DNA of 33,718 nt from Guptibacillus hwajinpoensis (GTDB taxonomy: Bacteria > Bacillota > Bacilli > Bacillales > Bacillaceae_J): positions 1 through 33,718 of the forward strand of contig JAENZK010000005.1 in assembly GCA_016841285.1 (NCBI GenBank). Reading direction: 5' to 3'. Made by a program: the position numbers and the translations under genes. Positions 16,581-24,181 of this stretch are shown piece by piece (the stretch's first letter is position 1; the number at the start of each line of letters is the position of its first letter). The notes below the pieces were generated by a model. The model was not told the origin of the DNA, searched no databases, and was given only the letters and a program-made list of their open reading frames with translations.

Positions 16581-17040
16581 ATGAAGACCATCCTCCAGGG
16601 AGTTAACAATAGTTATTGTCTTCATACCTATGATGAAGACATGTTTCCAAGGAACTGAACTAAGTTTTTGTCTTCATACCTAAAATGAAGACCAATTTCC
16701 AAGGTTCCAACTCTAATTTTAGTCTTCATTCTGGAGATGAAGACATGTTTTCAAGAAACTGACGTAAATTTTTGTCTTCATACCCAATATGAAGACCAGT
16801 TCACAAGGTTCCAACTCTAATTTTGGTCTTCATTCCGGAGATGAAGACATGTTTCCAAGGAACTGACATAAATTATTGTCTTCATACCAATGATGAAAAC
16901 CATTTCCCTAGGATACAACTCTAATTTTAGTCTTCATTCTGGAGATGAAGACATGTTTTCAAAAATCTGACGTAAATTTTTGTCTTCATACCAATGATGA
17001 AGACCAGTTCACAAGGTTCCAACTCTAATTTTGGTCTTCG
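16581..17040. repeat. 52-bp palindromic tandem array, GTCTTCAT/ATGAAGAC type
   Basis: GTCTTCAT starts at 16618, 16670, 16722, 16774, 16826, 16878, 16930 and 16982, a strict 52-bp period, with partial units at both ends (ATGAAGAC at 16581; GTCTTC at 17034). Each unit is GTCTTCAT, 7 nt, ATGAAGAC, then about 29 nt with a second weak symmetry (TTTCCAAGGAA). Odd and even units form two subtypes, giving a 104-bp higher-order repeat. No ORF crosses it. The remaining gap to the GH31 gene (17041-17261) shows no further feature I can support beyond the ribosome binding site. Confidence 0.92.
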
Positions 17041-17261
17041 TCCTTTATTCACCCTGGGATTCGAGTCACCGTACCAGTCACCATACTAAAGTTGGTGCAG
17101 CAGTCATCCGTCTACCGCTCCATTCACCACAATTGCGACAGTTGAAGAAAACTAGTTGAAACTGCTGTACAGTACCCCCTTACCTCCACCGTTTGATGGT
17201 GCCCCACTACTTTAACTATGGTAAAATATTCTATATAAAGAAAATTGGGGAGGGTTTGTTC

Positions 17262-19646
17262 ATGTTAGAAGATTCAAGCTTTGCGATACACCCTGATTCT
17301 ATTGAGAACCTAACGAAGATTACGTATTACGATATTGGGTCACTCCTCTCTTTCCACCAAACCGATTCAATATTCACGTTTCAATGTCAACATGGATTTG
17401 TTCGATTACTTTTTTATAGAGATGATATTGTACGTATGGTTATGAATCCTTCTTCGGAACCTTCCTTAAAGAGCAGTGTTGCTTTAGTTAAACAGCCGGA
17501 AACAGTTCATGTTCAACTAAAAGAGCTTGATGAAAAGATCACATTAACCTCATCTAAAATCATTATTGAGCTTCAAAAATCACCGCTACGTGTTTGCGTT
17601 AAAGATAAAAATGGAAACATCCTTGTTACTGAATCCGAACTAGGAATGGGGTATACAAGTTCGAATGCTGTATTTTGTTTTAAAGATATGGATGTAGATG
17701 ACCATTTTTATGGCTTTGGTGAAAAAACAGGTTTTCTTGATAAGCGGGGGGAAAAAATGACAATGTGGAATTCTGATGTTTTTTCCCCACACAATCCTGA
17801 AACCGACGCACTATACCAATCAATCCCTTACTTCATGACTGTCAAAAACGGAAAAGCCCACGGGATTTTCTTTGATAATACATTTAAAACAACATTTGAT
17901 TTTATGTCAAACAACGATACCTATTCCTTTTCAGCCGAAGGTGGACAGCTTGACTATTACATTTTGGCAGGTCCAACCCCTAAGGCTGTAATCGAGCAGT
18001 TTACCGAATTAACAGGGCGCATGCCTCTTCCACCTAAATGGGCGTTAGGCTACCATCAGTCAAAATATAGCTATAAATCGGAGCAGGAAGTTAGGGAGCT
18101 TGTCAGTAAATTCGCCCAAAAAGAAATACCCATTGATGCCATTTATTTTGATATCCATTATATGAACGGCTATCGAGTCTTCACGTTCGACCGTGCTGCA
18201 TTTCCGGAACCAAAACAACTGATACAAGATTTAAAACAAGAGGGGATTCATGTTGTACCAATCGTTGACCCGGGTGTTAAAAAGGATCCAAACTACTACA
18301 TTTATAAAGAGGGGGTTCTTCAAAATCATTTCTGTAAATACCTAGAAGGTGACCTATACCTAGACGAAGTTTGGCCAGGAATGAGTTCCTTCCCTGATTT
18401 CACAAAAACAGAAACACAAAAATGGTGGGGAGAAAAGCATTCATTTTACACGGATTTAGGAATTGAAGGCATATGGAATGACATGAATGAGCCTGCTGTT
18501 TTTAATAAGACAAAAACAATGGATCTTGATGTGATCCATGACAATGATGGGGACTTAAAAACTCATCAAGAACTCCATAATGTATATGGTTTATTAATGG
18601 GAAAGGCCACGTATGAGGGCCTTAAACAGCAGTTAAATGGTAGGCGGCGCCCCTTTCTTCTAACTCGTGCAGGCTATGCCGGTATCCAAAGATATGCGGC
18701 AGTTTGGACAGGGGACAATCGGAGCTTTTGGGAGCATCTAGAAATGTCTCTGCCGATGTGCATGAATCTTGGGATTTCAGGGATTCCATTTTGCGGCCCG
18801 GATGTTGGCGGTTTTGCCCATGACTCAAACGGCCAATTATTAACAAGATGGATGCAGGTCGGAGCTTTTACACCATTTTTCCGAAATCATAATGCACTTG
18901 ATACAGTACCGCAGGAACCATGGGCATTCGGGGAAAAATATGAAAAAATCATAAAAAAATATATTCAACTTCGTTATCAATGGCTTCCTCACCTTTACAC
19001 ATTATTTATGGAAGCAAGCCGAACTGGAATTCCTGTAATGCGACCATTGTTTTTAGAATATCCAAATGACCCGAAGACAGCCAATCTGTCAGATCAATTT
19101 TTAATTGGTGATAACATTCTTATTGCCCCAATTTTGAGGCCTGATACTAATCACCGCGTAGTTTATTTACCCCATGGAGATTGGGTCAATTACTGGAACG
19201 ATGAGGTTATCCAAGGTGGAACCCATATCTTATTTGAAGCTGATCTGGAAACTCTGCCTATTTTTATAAAAAAAGGATCGATGATTGGTAATGGAGCGAT
19301 CAAGCACTCAACAATGGTTGCGGAAACCAATATGAAAATTCATCTCTACCCTAACGAACATAGAGAAATTACTTACAATTTATATGATGATGACGGAGAA
19401 ACTTTCGCATATGAAGAAGGCGAATATTTTCATAAAAAAATAACCTGTCAACTCATTCAATCTGATATTCAAATATCGATTCATAATGAGAACACTTCAT
19501 TCAAACCAAGCTGGAACGAGTGGACATTAGTGATTCATCTCTTAAAAAAACCAATAAGGGTATTTGTCAACGGTGAAAAAATCACGGATGAAAGGCTCAA
19601 ATACAATAGCGAAAAACATACATTTTCAATTAAATTTTATGAATAG
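17262..19646 (+). CDS. Glycoside hydrolase family 31 alpha-glucosidase
   Basis: The 794-residue cytoplasmic enzyme is expected to release glucose from the non-reducing ends of alpha-glucosides such as malto- or isomalto-oligosaccharides. An N-terminal beta domain (about residues 1-250) is followed by the (beta/alpha)8 barrel beginning PPKWALGYHQSKYSYKS. The catalytic nucleophile is Asp407 in GIWNDMNEPAVF and the acid/base is Asp485 in WTGDNRSFWEHL; HNALDTVPQEPW supplies further substrate contacts. The C-terminal beta domains complete the fold. No signal peptide is present. The track starts at 17193, but ATG 17262 has GGGGAGGG 7 nt upstream and gives the family-like start. It is a single gene, following the 52-bp repeat arrays; no sugar transporter or regulator is adjacent. 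Confidence 0.94.
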   Translation: MLEDSSFAIHPDSIENLTKITYYDIGSLLSFHQTDSIFTFQCQHGFVRLLFYRDDIVRMVMNPSSEPSLKSSVALVKQPETVHVQLKELDEKITLTSSKIIIELQKSPLRVCVKDKNGNILVTESELGMGYTSSNAVFCFKDMDVDDHFYGFGEKTGFLDKRGEKMTMWNSDVFSPHNPETDALYQSIPYFMTVKNGKAHGIFFDNTFKTTFDFMSNNDTYSFSAEGGQLDYYILAGPTPKAVIEQFTELTGRMPLPPKWALGYHQSKYSYKSEQEVRELVSKFAQKEIPIDAIYFDIHYMNGYRVFTFDRAAFPEPKQLIQDLKQEGIHVVPIVDPGVKKDPNYYIYKEGVLQNHFCKYLEGDLYLDEVWPGMSSFPDFTKTETQKWWGEKHSFYTDLGIEGIWNDMNEPAVFNKTKTMDLDVIHDNDGDLKTHQELHNVYGLLMGKATYEGLKQQLNGRRRPFLLTRAGYAGIQRYAAVWTGDNRSFWEHLEMSLPMCMNLGISGIPFCGPDVGGFAHDSNGQLLTRWMQVGAFTPFFRNHNALDTVPQEPWAFGEKYEKIIKKYIQLRYQWLPHLYTLFMEASRTGIPVMRPLFLEYPNDPKTANLSDQFLIGDNILIAPILRPDTNHRVVYLPHGDWVNYWNDEVIQGGTHILFEADLETLPIFIKKGSMIGNGAIKHSTMVAETNMKIHLYPNEHREITYNLYDDDGETFAYEEGEYFHKKITCQLIQSDIQISIHNENTSFKPSWNEWTLVIHLLKKPIRVFVNGEKITDERLKYNSEKHTFSIKFYE

Positions 19647-19658
19647 TTTGTGAAAACG

Positions 19659-19680
19659 GCCCTTTTTAGGGCTATTTTTA
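19659..19680 (+). terminator. Terminator of the GH31 gene
   Basis: GCCCT pairs with AGGGC around TTTT and is followed by TATTTTTATT. The stem is short, and it starts 12 nt after the stop codon. Confidence 0.65.
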
Positions 19681-19689
19681 TTAGTTTTC

Positions 19690-19731
19690 GTGATTTGCAT
19701 CACACTACCTCCTCTTTCTTAGGCTTATAAT
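19690..19731 (+). promoter_or_regulatory. Fnr/Crp-like box and promoter of the polyferredoxin gene
   Basis: GTGATTTGCATCAC (19690-19703) is a perfect GTGAT-N4-ATCAC palindrome and matches the Fnr consensus TGTGA-N6-TCACA at all but the first base. A perfect TATAAT lies at 19726-19731 without a good -35 box. With a start point about 7 nt after the -10, the dyad centre (19696.5) falls near -41.5, the position of a class II activator site. Oxygen-limited activation is inferred from this geometry. Confidence 0.7.
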
Positions 19732-19764
19732 GAAAAAAATTTGGCCATATATGGAGGGGTTTAG

Positions 19765-20784
19765 ATGATCAATACTTCTACCCTAAAAAGAAAAATTAAA
19801 AGAAAACCAATACAGTGGACAAGACATTCTGTTCAAATAGTATTCTCTCTGTTCCTTTTATTTGTGGGCTGGCAATTCTATCAATTTTATGCCCATTTTG
19901 AATCACTAGGAGCAGCACCTTATGTTGAGAAGCCACCGGCTGTAGAAGGATTCTTGCCAATCGGTTCCTTAGTAGCCTTAAAGGTTTGGGTCACAACTGG
20001 AGAGTTCGATTTTATCCACCCCGCGGGATTAATTCTTTTTACTTTTTTTATTTTATCCGGTTTCCTATTTCGAAAAGCTTTCTGCGGCTGGCTATGCCCG
20101 GTTGGAACAGTAAGCGAGTTTCTTGGGATGTTTGGCCGAAAAATAATGAAAAAGAAAATTAATCCACCAAAGTGGTTAAGATGGATTTTATATTCGATCA
20201 AATACTTATTATTAATTGTTTTTCTAAAAGCTGTTATTTTTGACATGTCAATTCCAGATTCGCAGGACTTTTTAAGTTCTCCGTACAACAAAGTAGCCGA
20301 TGTTAAAATGATGCTATTTTTCATAGGTCTCAGCGCTGTTGCCATTAAAGTATTGCTTGTTCTTGCACTGTTAGGGATTTTCATTCAAAACTTTTGGTGT
20401 CGTTATTTATGTCCATATGGAGCGCTAATTGGCTTAGGCTCGCTATTTCGCATTACAAAGATTAAGAGAAATGAGTCGACCTGTATTGAATGTAACCAAT
20501 GTACGAGAGTTTGCCCGCAAGGGATTAATGTGGCCAAGCTAAAAGCGGTAACAACTCCAGAATGTACCTCTTGTTTTTCCTGTATTGAAGCATGTCCTGT
20601 TAAAGACACTTTAAATATGACGGTAGCGGGTAAAAAGGTAAATAAATGGGCTGTTCCAACATCATTTCTAGTATTATTTACTGTAGTAATTATTGTTGCA
20701 AAAGCTACTGGCTATTGGGATTCAACTATTACATATGAAGAATTCCAGGAATTAATCCCTATCGTAAATTATTTAAGCCATTAA
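19765..20784 (+). CDS. Membrane polyferredoxin (NapH-like 4Fe-4S protein)
   Basis: The 339-residue protein combines about five membrane helices with two 4Fe-4S ferredoxin motifs, and probably passes electrons between the quinone pool or a flavoprotein and a reductase. The hydrophobic part carries two CX3CP motifs, FCGWLCPVGTVSEF (about residues 109-122) and WCRYLCPYGALIGLG (about 211-225), as in NapH/MauN/NosR-type proteins. Two clusters follow in CIECNQCTRVCPQG and CTSCFSCIEACPVKDT (about 238-280). A last helix is at the C-terminus. The partner enzyme is not encoded nearby, so the pathway is open; NapH and CcoG relatives are alternatives. An Fnr-like site upstream suggests expression under low oxygen. 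Confidence 0.88.
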   Translation: MINTSTLKRKIKRKPIQWTRHSVQIVFSLFLLFVGWQFYQFYAHFESLGAAPYVEKPPAVEGFLPIGSLVALKVWVTTGEFDFIHPAGLILFTFFILSGFLFRKAFCGWLCPVGTVSEFLGMFGRKIMKKKINPPKWLRWILYSIKYLLLIVFLKAVIFDMSIPDSQDFLSSPYNKVADVKMMLFFIGLSAVAIKVLLVLALLGIFIQNFWCRYLCPYGALIGLGSLFRITKIKRNESTCIECNQCTRVCPQGINVAKLKAVTTPECTSCFSCIEACPVKDTLNMTVAGKKVNKWAVPTSFLVLFTVVIIVAKATGYWDSTITYEEFQELIPIVNYLSH

Positions 20785-20785
20785 A

Positions 20786-20810
20786 AAAAGACCCGAAACA
20801 AGGGTCTTTT
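20786..20810. terminator. Bidirectional terminator between convergent genes
   Basis: AAAAGACCC and GGGTCTTTT form a perfect 9-bp stem with a 7-nt loop, flanked by A-rich and T-rich tracts on the two sides. It serves the polyferredoxin gene (+) and the GAF-phosphatase gene (-). Confidence 0.9.
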
Positions 20811-20813
20811 CTT

Positions 20814-21779
20814 CTATTTTACATTCAACGAAATCAAACAAATGTCATCCTTTAATGCTTTCCCATTTACGAACTTATTTTTAATCTCCTCGATTAACTG
20901 GACATTGTTGGGCTTATTCACAATTATAGTCTCAATTGTATTGATCGCATCACTAATAACCGGATTGATTAATTCAATAAGACCATCCGTGTACAGCATT
21001 ATGGTGGACGATTCATTATAATGCAATAATTGTTTTTTAACTTTTAAATTAGGGAATATCCCTAATATGATACTGCCCACGTCCATCCTTTCCATCGTTT
21101 TCTGATCTAGAAATAATAGGCCAGACGGATGGCCGGCATTGACATATTCAATTGTTTTTAACTCCGTATCAACCACCAAATAAATGGCTGTTGCGTACGT
21201 AGATTGGTTGGTTGAATTAAATAAAGAAAAAATATGATGATTGAGCTCTTTAATGACCTCAATTGGGTCAGAAATGCTAGTTATTAAACCTTTCAGCAAC
21301 GAACGAATCGACATACTTATTAGTGCCGCTGATACCCCATGACCCATGACATCAATCAAGATGATCCCATATTTATTATGTGATATTTCGAACCAGCTAT
21401 ACATATCCCCTGATAATGATTCAGAAGATGGGTAGTAAGCCTGAATATTAATATTTTCAAGAATAATGGGTTCCGACAGGACGCTTGTTTGAACCTTTTT
21501 CGCCAATTCAAGCTCTCTTTTAACCCTTTGTTCTTCGGCTAGAATTACCTCATAGGCCTGACCTAAGTCAATCGCATTGGCTATAAAGTTGGCCAACGTC
21601 TGCATTAACTCCAAGTCGCTTGTATCAAACTTATGTGGTGAAGGATCAATCGCACACAAAGTTCCGAACATCGTGTTGTCTTCTAAAATAATGGGTACAC
21701 CCAAATAGGAACCAATATTGGCTGAATAGGTGATATCTAGTTTTTTCACAATTGGATGCTTCGATGTATCTTCAATCAT
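20814..21779 (-). CDS. PP2C/SpoIIE-type phosphatase part of the split gene
   Basis: This 321-codon ORF could be made by re-initiation at ATG 21779, 33 nt after the TGA, though no good ribosome binding site precedes it. Residues 1-75 are the second half of a GAF domain (GSYLGVPIILEDNTMFGTLCAID). Residues about 80-100 form a linking helix, and 105-321 are a complete PP2C-like domain of the RsbU/RsbP/SpoIIE group. The metal-binding motifs are all there: SGDMY (Asp125), LIDVMGHGVSAAL (Asp143), NAGHPSG, MLYTDGLIE (Asp265) and LKDDICLISL (Asp311-312). The catalytic part thus looks under selection or only recently damaged. Confidence 0.7.
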   Translation of the reverse strand: MIEDTSKHPIVKKLDITYSANIGSYLGVPIILEDNTMFGTLCAIDPSPHKFDTSDLELMQTLANFIANAIDLGQAYEVILAEEQRVKRELELAKKVQTSVLSEPIILENINIQAYYPSSESLSGDMYSWFEISHNKYGIILIDVMGHGVSAALISMSIRSLLKGLITSISDPIEVIKELNHHIFSLFNSTNQSTYATAIYLVVDTELKTIEYVNAGHPSGLLFLDQKTMERMDVGSIILGIFPNLKVKKQLLHYNESSTIMLYTDGLIELINPVISDAINTIETIIVNKPNNVQLIEEIKNKFVNGKALKDDICLISLNVK

Positions 21780-22025
21780 TAACGGCTCACGGCCGTGGCT
21801 AAATATAATGTTTCAATACGATTTCTGAATGGGTACCGTTTTACCCTCATCTATAATACAGCCATCTTCCTGATTGAAAACTTTTAGTATAGAAAACGAC
21901 TCCTCTGTTGTTCTGCCAACAAAAAAAGTCCGTACTTTTATAGATTGATTTAATAACTCAAAGGCATGGACTGTCGCTTCGTTAAATTTCCTTGAAATTT
22001 TATCAAGCGTCTTTGAAGTATTCAA
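20814..22025 (-). pseudogene. GAF-PP2C (SpoIIE-type) phosphatase gene interrupted by an in-frame TGA
   Basis: Two track ORFs, 21813-22025 and 20814-21779, are the same reading frame split by a single TGA (21813-21815, codon 71 of 403). Between that stop and the next ATG the frame stays open and coding (NIIFSHGREPL), completing a normal GAF domain: SFSILKVFNQEDGCIIDEGKTVPIQKSY-[stop]-NIIFSHGREPLMIEDTSKHP. Homologous GAF domains usually have Cys at the stop position. No frameshift or deletion is present, so this is either a fresh nonsense mutation, a sequencing error or a recoded codon. The intact protein would sense a ligand through GAF and dephosphorylate a partner-switching anti-anti-sigma protein. 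Confidence 0.75.
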
Positions 22026-22164
22026 ACACTAACTCCTCCTTCCATCCTCTCATTGTTATTTTCATTATAGCAACTTTATTAACGTTCCGTACAATGATTT
22101 TATTTTACAAAAATAATAAATATCTATGTTTCAAAATTACTAATAATCGTTCAATAAATATTAA

Positions 22165-22190
22165 AAGGAACCAAATCGCTTCAGTTCCTT
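22165..22190 (-). terminator. Probable terminator of the pilus operon
   Basis: On the minus strand AAGGAAC and GTTCCTT form a 7-bp stem across a 12-nt loop, followed by TTAATATTT. It is just past the last pilus gene (stop at 22198) and before the GAF-phosphatase gene. Confidence 0.65.
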
Positions 22191-22197
22191 CTAAAAA

Positions 22198-22722
22198 CTA
22201 CTCTATAAAATAAAAATCTAGTGAAAGTGTGGTGATGAATTCCCCTCCCTCTACCTCTGTCAATCTACCATCCTTCACGGCATATAGATAGGGCAGCGAA
22301 TTCATTCTCTCTATAAAATCCATCGTGGCTTCGAAAGATCCTTGAATACTTAGTGATGTATTCATCGTATTTTCTTCGCTCACTTTTTCTCCCTCTTGCA
22401 TAACAATTACTTCAACGTTCGATTCCTTCGCTCTTTTCAGTATCGTATCCCAATACTTATGAGAGGAATTTCCGTCCGGAATCATTTCCCTAAACTTATT
22501 ATTTTCTTCGCTAAGTCGTGAAATTGAATTACGTATTTCTGTTTCTTTATTTATATATTTACTAATTTCCTCCCATTGACTTTGAAGCTGTTCTCTCTCT
22601 ATAACTAATTTATTTCTGTTATCCAGATAAGACGGCAACCATGAATTTACGATCAGCGCAATCAGGACAAAAATAATAAAAATCGTTAATAGCACCGTTT
22701 CACGTTTGTTTAATTTTCTCAT
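22198..22722 (-). CDS. pilO: PilO-like type IV pilus inner-membrane protein
   Basis: The 174-residue protein has one N-terminal membrane helix (TVLLTIFIIFVLIALIVNSWLP, residues 9-30), a coiled coil of about 50 residues rich in Glu/Gln/Lys, and a C-terminal alpha/beta domain. In the pilus alignment complex PilN and PilO dimerise through such coiled coils and ferredoxin-like domains. Sequence identity to known PilO is low, so the call rests on topology, length and position 4 nt downstream of the pilM-pilN fusion. It is the last gene of the operon. Confidence 0.75.
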   Translation of the reverse strand: MRKLNKRETVLLTIFIIFVLIALIVNSWLPSYLDNRNKLVIEREQLQSQWEEISKYINKETEIRNSISRLSEENNKFREMIPDGNSSHKYWDTILKRAKESNVEVIVMQEGEKVSEENTMNTSLSIQGSFEATMDFIERMNSLPYLYAVKDGRLTEVEGGEFITTLSLDFYFIE

Positions 22723-22726
22723 CCCA

Positions 22727-24181
22727 TTACTTCCCCTCTATCAATGAAGGAATTAATTGAAATTCGATTGTGAATATAACTCCCTCATTACTTTTACTAG
22801 ATTGGGTTAGATGAACGTTATGGTACTCCACATCCGATTGCAGTTTTTTATAAAAGGTCATGACTTCCTCTTGCGTCCTCCCTATTCCTCCAAGATTGAT
22901 CTGTTCCCTTGAAAAACCTATTTCTGAAAGCTTCACTGAATTCGGAAGATAGCTTTTTATTTTATTTATTATTACAAAACCATTTAGATGGCTTTGCTCG
23001 GAGTTTGTTTTTATTAATTCCAGATTTCCCTTTTCATTCATTAATTGTTTTCTTTGAATTAATAGATCTACTAAATCCTGTGAGTTATCAATATTGGCAT
23101 GTAAGGTCTCTATATCCGTTCGTAATTGAAATTCTGTACTTAGAAAAAATAATAATAAAAAGGCAAGAAATGCAAATAAAGGATAGATTATAAACCTATT
23201 TTTTCTATATTGAACGATTTGTTCTTTTGGATATAGATTTATTGCTTCTTCAGGTCCATTATTTAAAGCTATTCCAAGACAAGCGGCATAAGGACAGGTT
23301 ATGATTTGAAGTTCTAAAAATGGCATAAAAACTTTTATTCCTTGCTCCGTGTTCTTCCAATGCTCTTCTTCACCTAACAAAATAACGGATTTAATTCTGT
23401 CCTTCGTATATTTTCCATTCCAACTTAGAATAGTTCTTGTTATCTCTTCTTCATCATCCTCCTCTCGACCATATGCTGAGGATATTGGTGTATACCTTGA
23501 GTACATCAATTTATCTTGCTTATAAACAGACAACATCATCCTTCTGGAATCTTTACGTATTATTAAAAGAGGGCCATCCACCTCTTTTAGCACACCCTTA
23601 TGGAATAGCCCCTTGTATAAAGCTTCTGGTTCCAATCCAAAGGATTCAATCAATAATCCAGCCTGTTTAAAAGATTGTATCGCCTTTTCTATAAATGAAC
23701 GGTAAACGGCTATTACCGTATACTCTTCCTGAACCTTCCCATCTATAACCTGGCTGTTTAAATGAGAAAAATGGATAATTAACTCTTTTACATTTACGGG
23801 CAATTCAGATTGTGCCTTATATTGGATCGCTTCTTTAATCTCCTTTTTAGGCAATTGCGGCAGCCTAATTTGTCGAACGAAAAATGGAAGCTCTTCTATG
23901 AAAACACTAACCTTTTTTTCTTTTATATTATGATTTATTAAAGTTTCTCTAATTTTAAATCCAAGAATCTCAGGTTGAAGAATTTTCCCTTCACTAACGA
24001 GATCATCTGCTAGTTTTTCAGTAATTTCTTCTTTAACATTCCATTGTCCACTTTTTTCACGTTCTAATAATACAATCTTTAATATGGAATCCCCGATTTG
24101 AATTCCGAGTTTTGAACGGGAAAAATCAAACTTATTATTCATTTTGAAGAGACGCGAACTATTCTTATTATTCTTCTTCAT
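22727..24181 (-). CDS. PilM-PilN fusion protein, pilus alignment complex
   Basis: The 484-residue product joins two proteins that are usually separate. Residues about 15-310 are an actin-like PilM domain (LGIQIGDSILKIVLLE; LPQLPKKEIKEAIQYKAQSELP; YTVIAVYRSFIEKAIQSFKQAGL). A membrane helix follows (about 330-350), then a coiled coil and a PilN-like C-terminal domain (FVIINKIKSYLPNSVKLSEIGF...). The cytoplasmic PilM part would contact the PilB ATPase while the PilN part pairs with PilO outside. The track start (24256) is rejected: ATG 24181 has AAAGGAGAG 8 nt upstream and overlaps the previous gene's stop by 14 nt. Another ATG at 24142 is possible but has no ribosome binding site. Confidence 0.82.
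   Translation of the reverse strand: MKKNNKNSSRLFKMNNKFDFSRSKLGIQIGDSILKIVLLEREKSGQWNVKEEITEKLADDLVSEGKILQPEILGFKIRETLINHNIKEKKVSVFIEELPFFVRQIRLPQLPKKEIKEAIQYKAQSELPVNVKELIIHFSHLNSQVIDGKVQEEYTVIAVYRSFIEKAIQSFKQAGLLIESFGLEPEALYKGLFHKGVLKEVDGPLLIIRKDSRRMMLSVYKQDKLMYSRYTPISSAYGREEDDEEEITRTILSWNGKYTKDRIKSVILLGEEEHWKNTEQGIKVFMPFLELQIITCPYAACLGIALNNGPEEAINLYPKEQIVQYRKNRFIIYPLFAFLAFLLLFFLSTEFQLRTDIETLHANIDNSQDLVDLLIQRKQLMNEKGNLELIKTNSEQSHLNGFVIINKIKSYLPNSVKLSEIGFSREQINLGGIGRTQEEVMTFYKKLQSDVEYHNVHLTQSSKSNEGVIFTIEFQLIPSLIEGK

Noticed and set aside
16252-16609. Three overlapping minus-strand ORFs of 65-92 aa
   Set aside because: They are open frames through the 52-bp repeats; proteins are low-complexity repeats in several frames with no ribosome binding site.
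16581-17040. CRISPR-like repeat array
   Set aside because: The segments between palindromes are conserved between units (two alternating subtypes) rather than unique, units are 52 bp with only a 23-bp dyad, and no cas gene is nearby.
21788-21812. Bacterial SECIS element after the in-frame TGA
   Set aside because: The hairpin is short with a 5-nt loop and lacks the typical upper stem and bulged U/GU loop; no selenoprotein of this family is known to me. Kept only as a possibility in the TGA finding.
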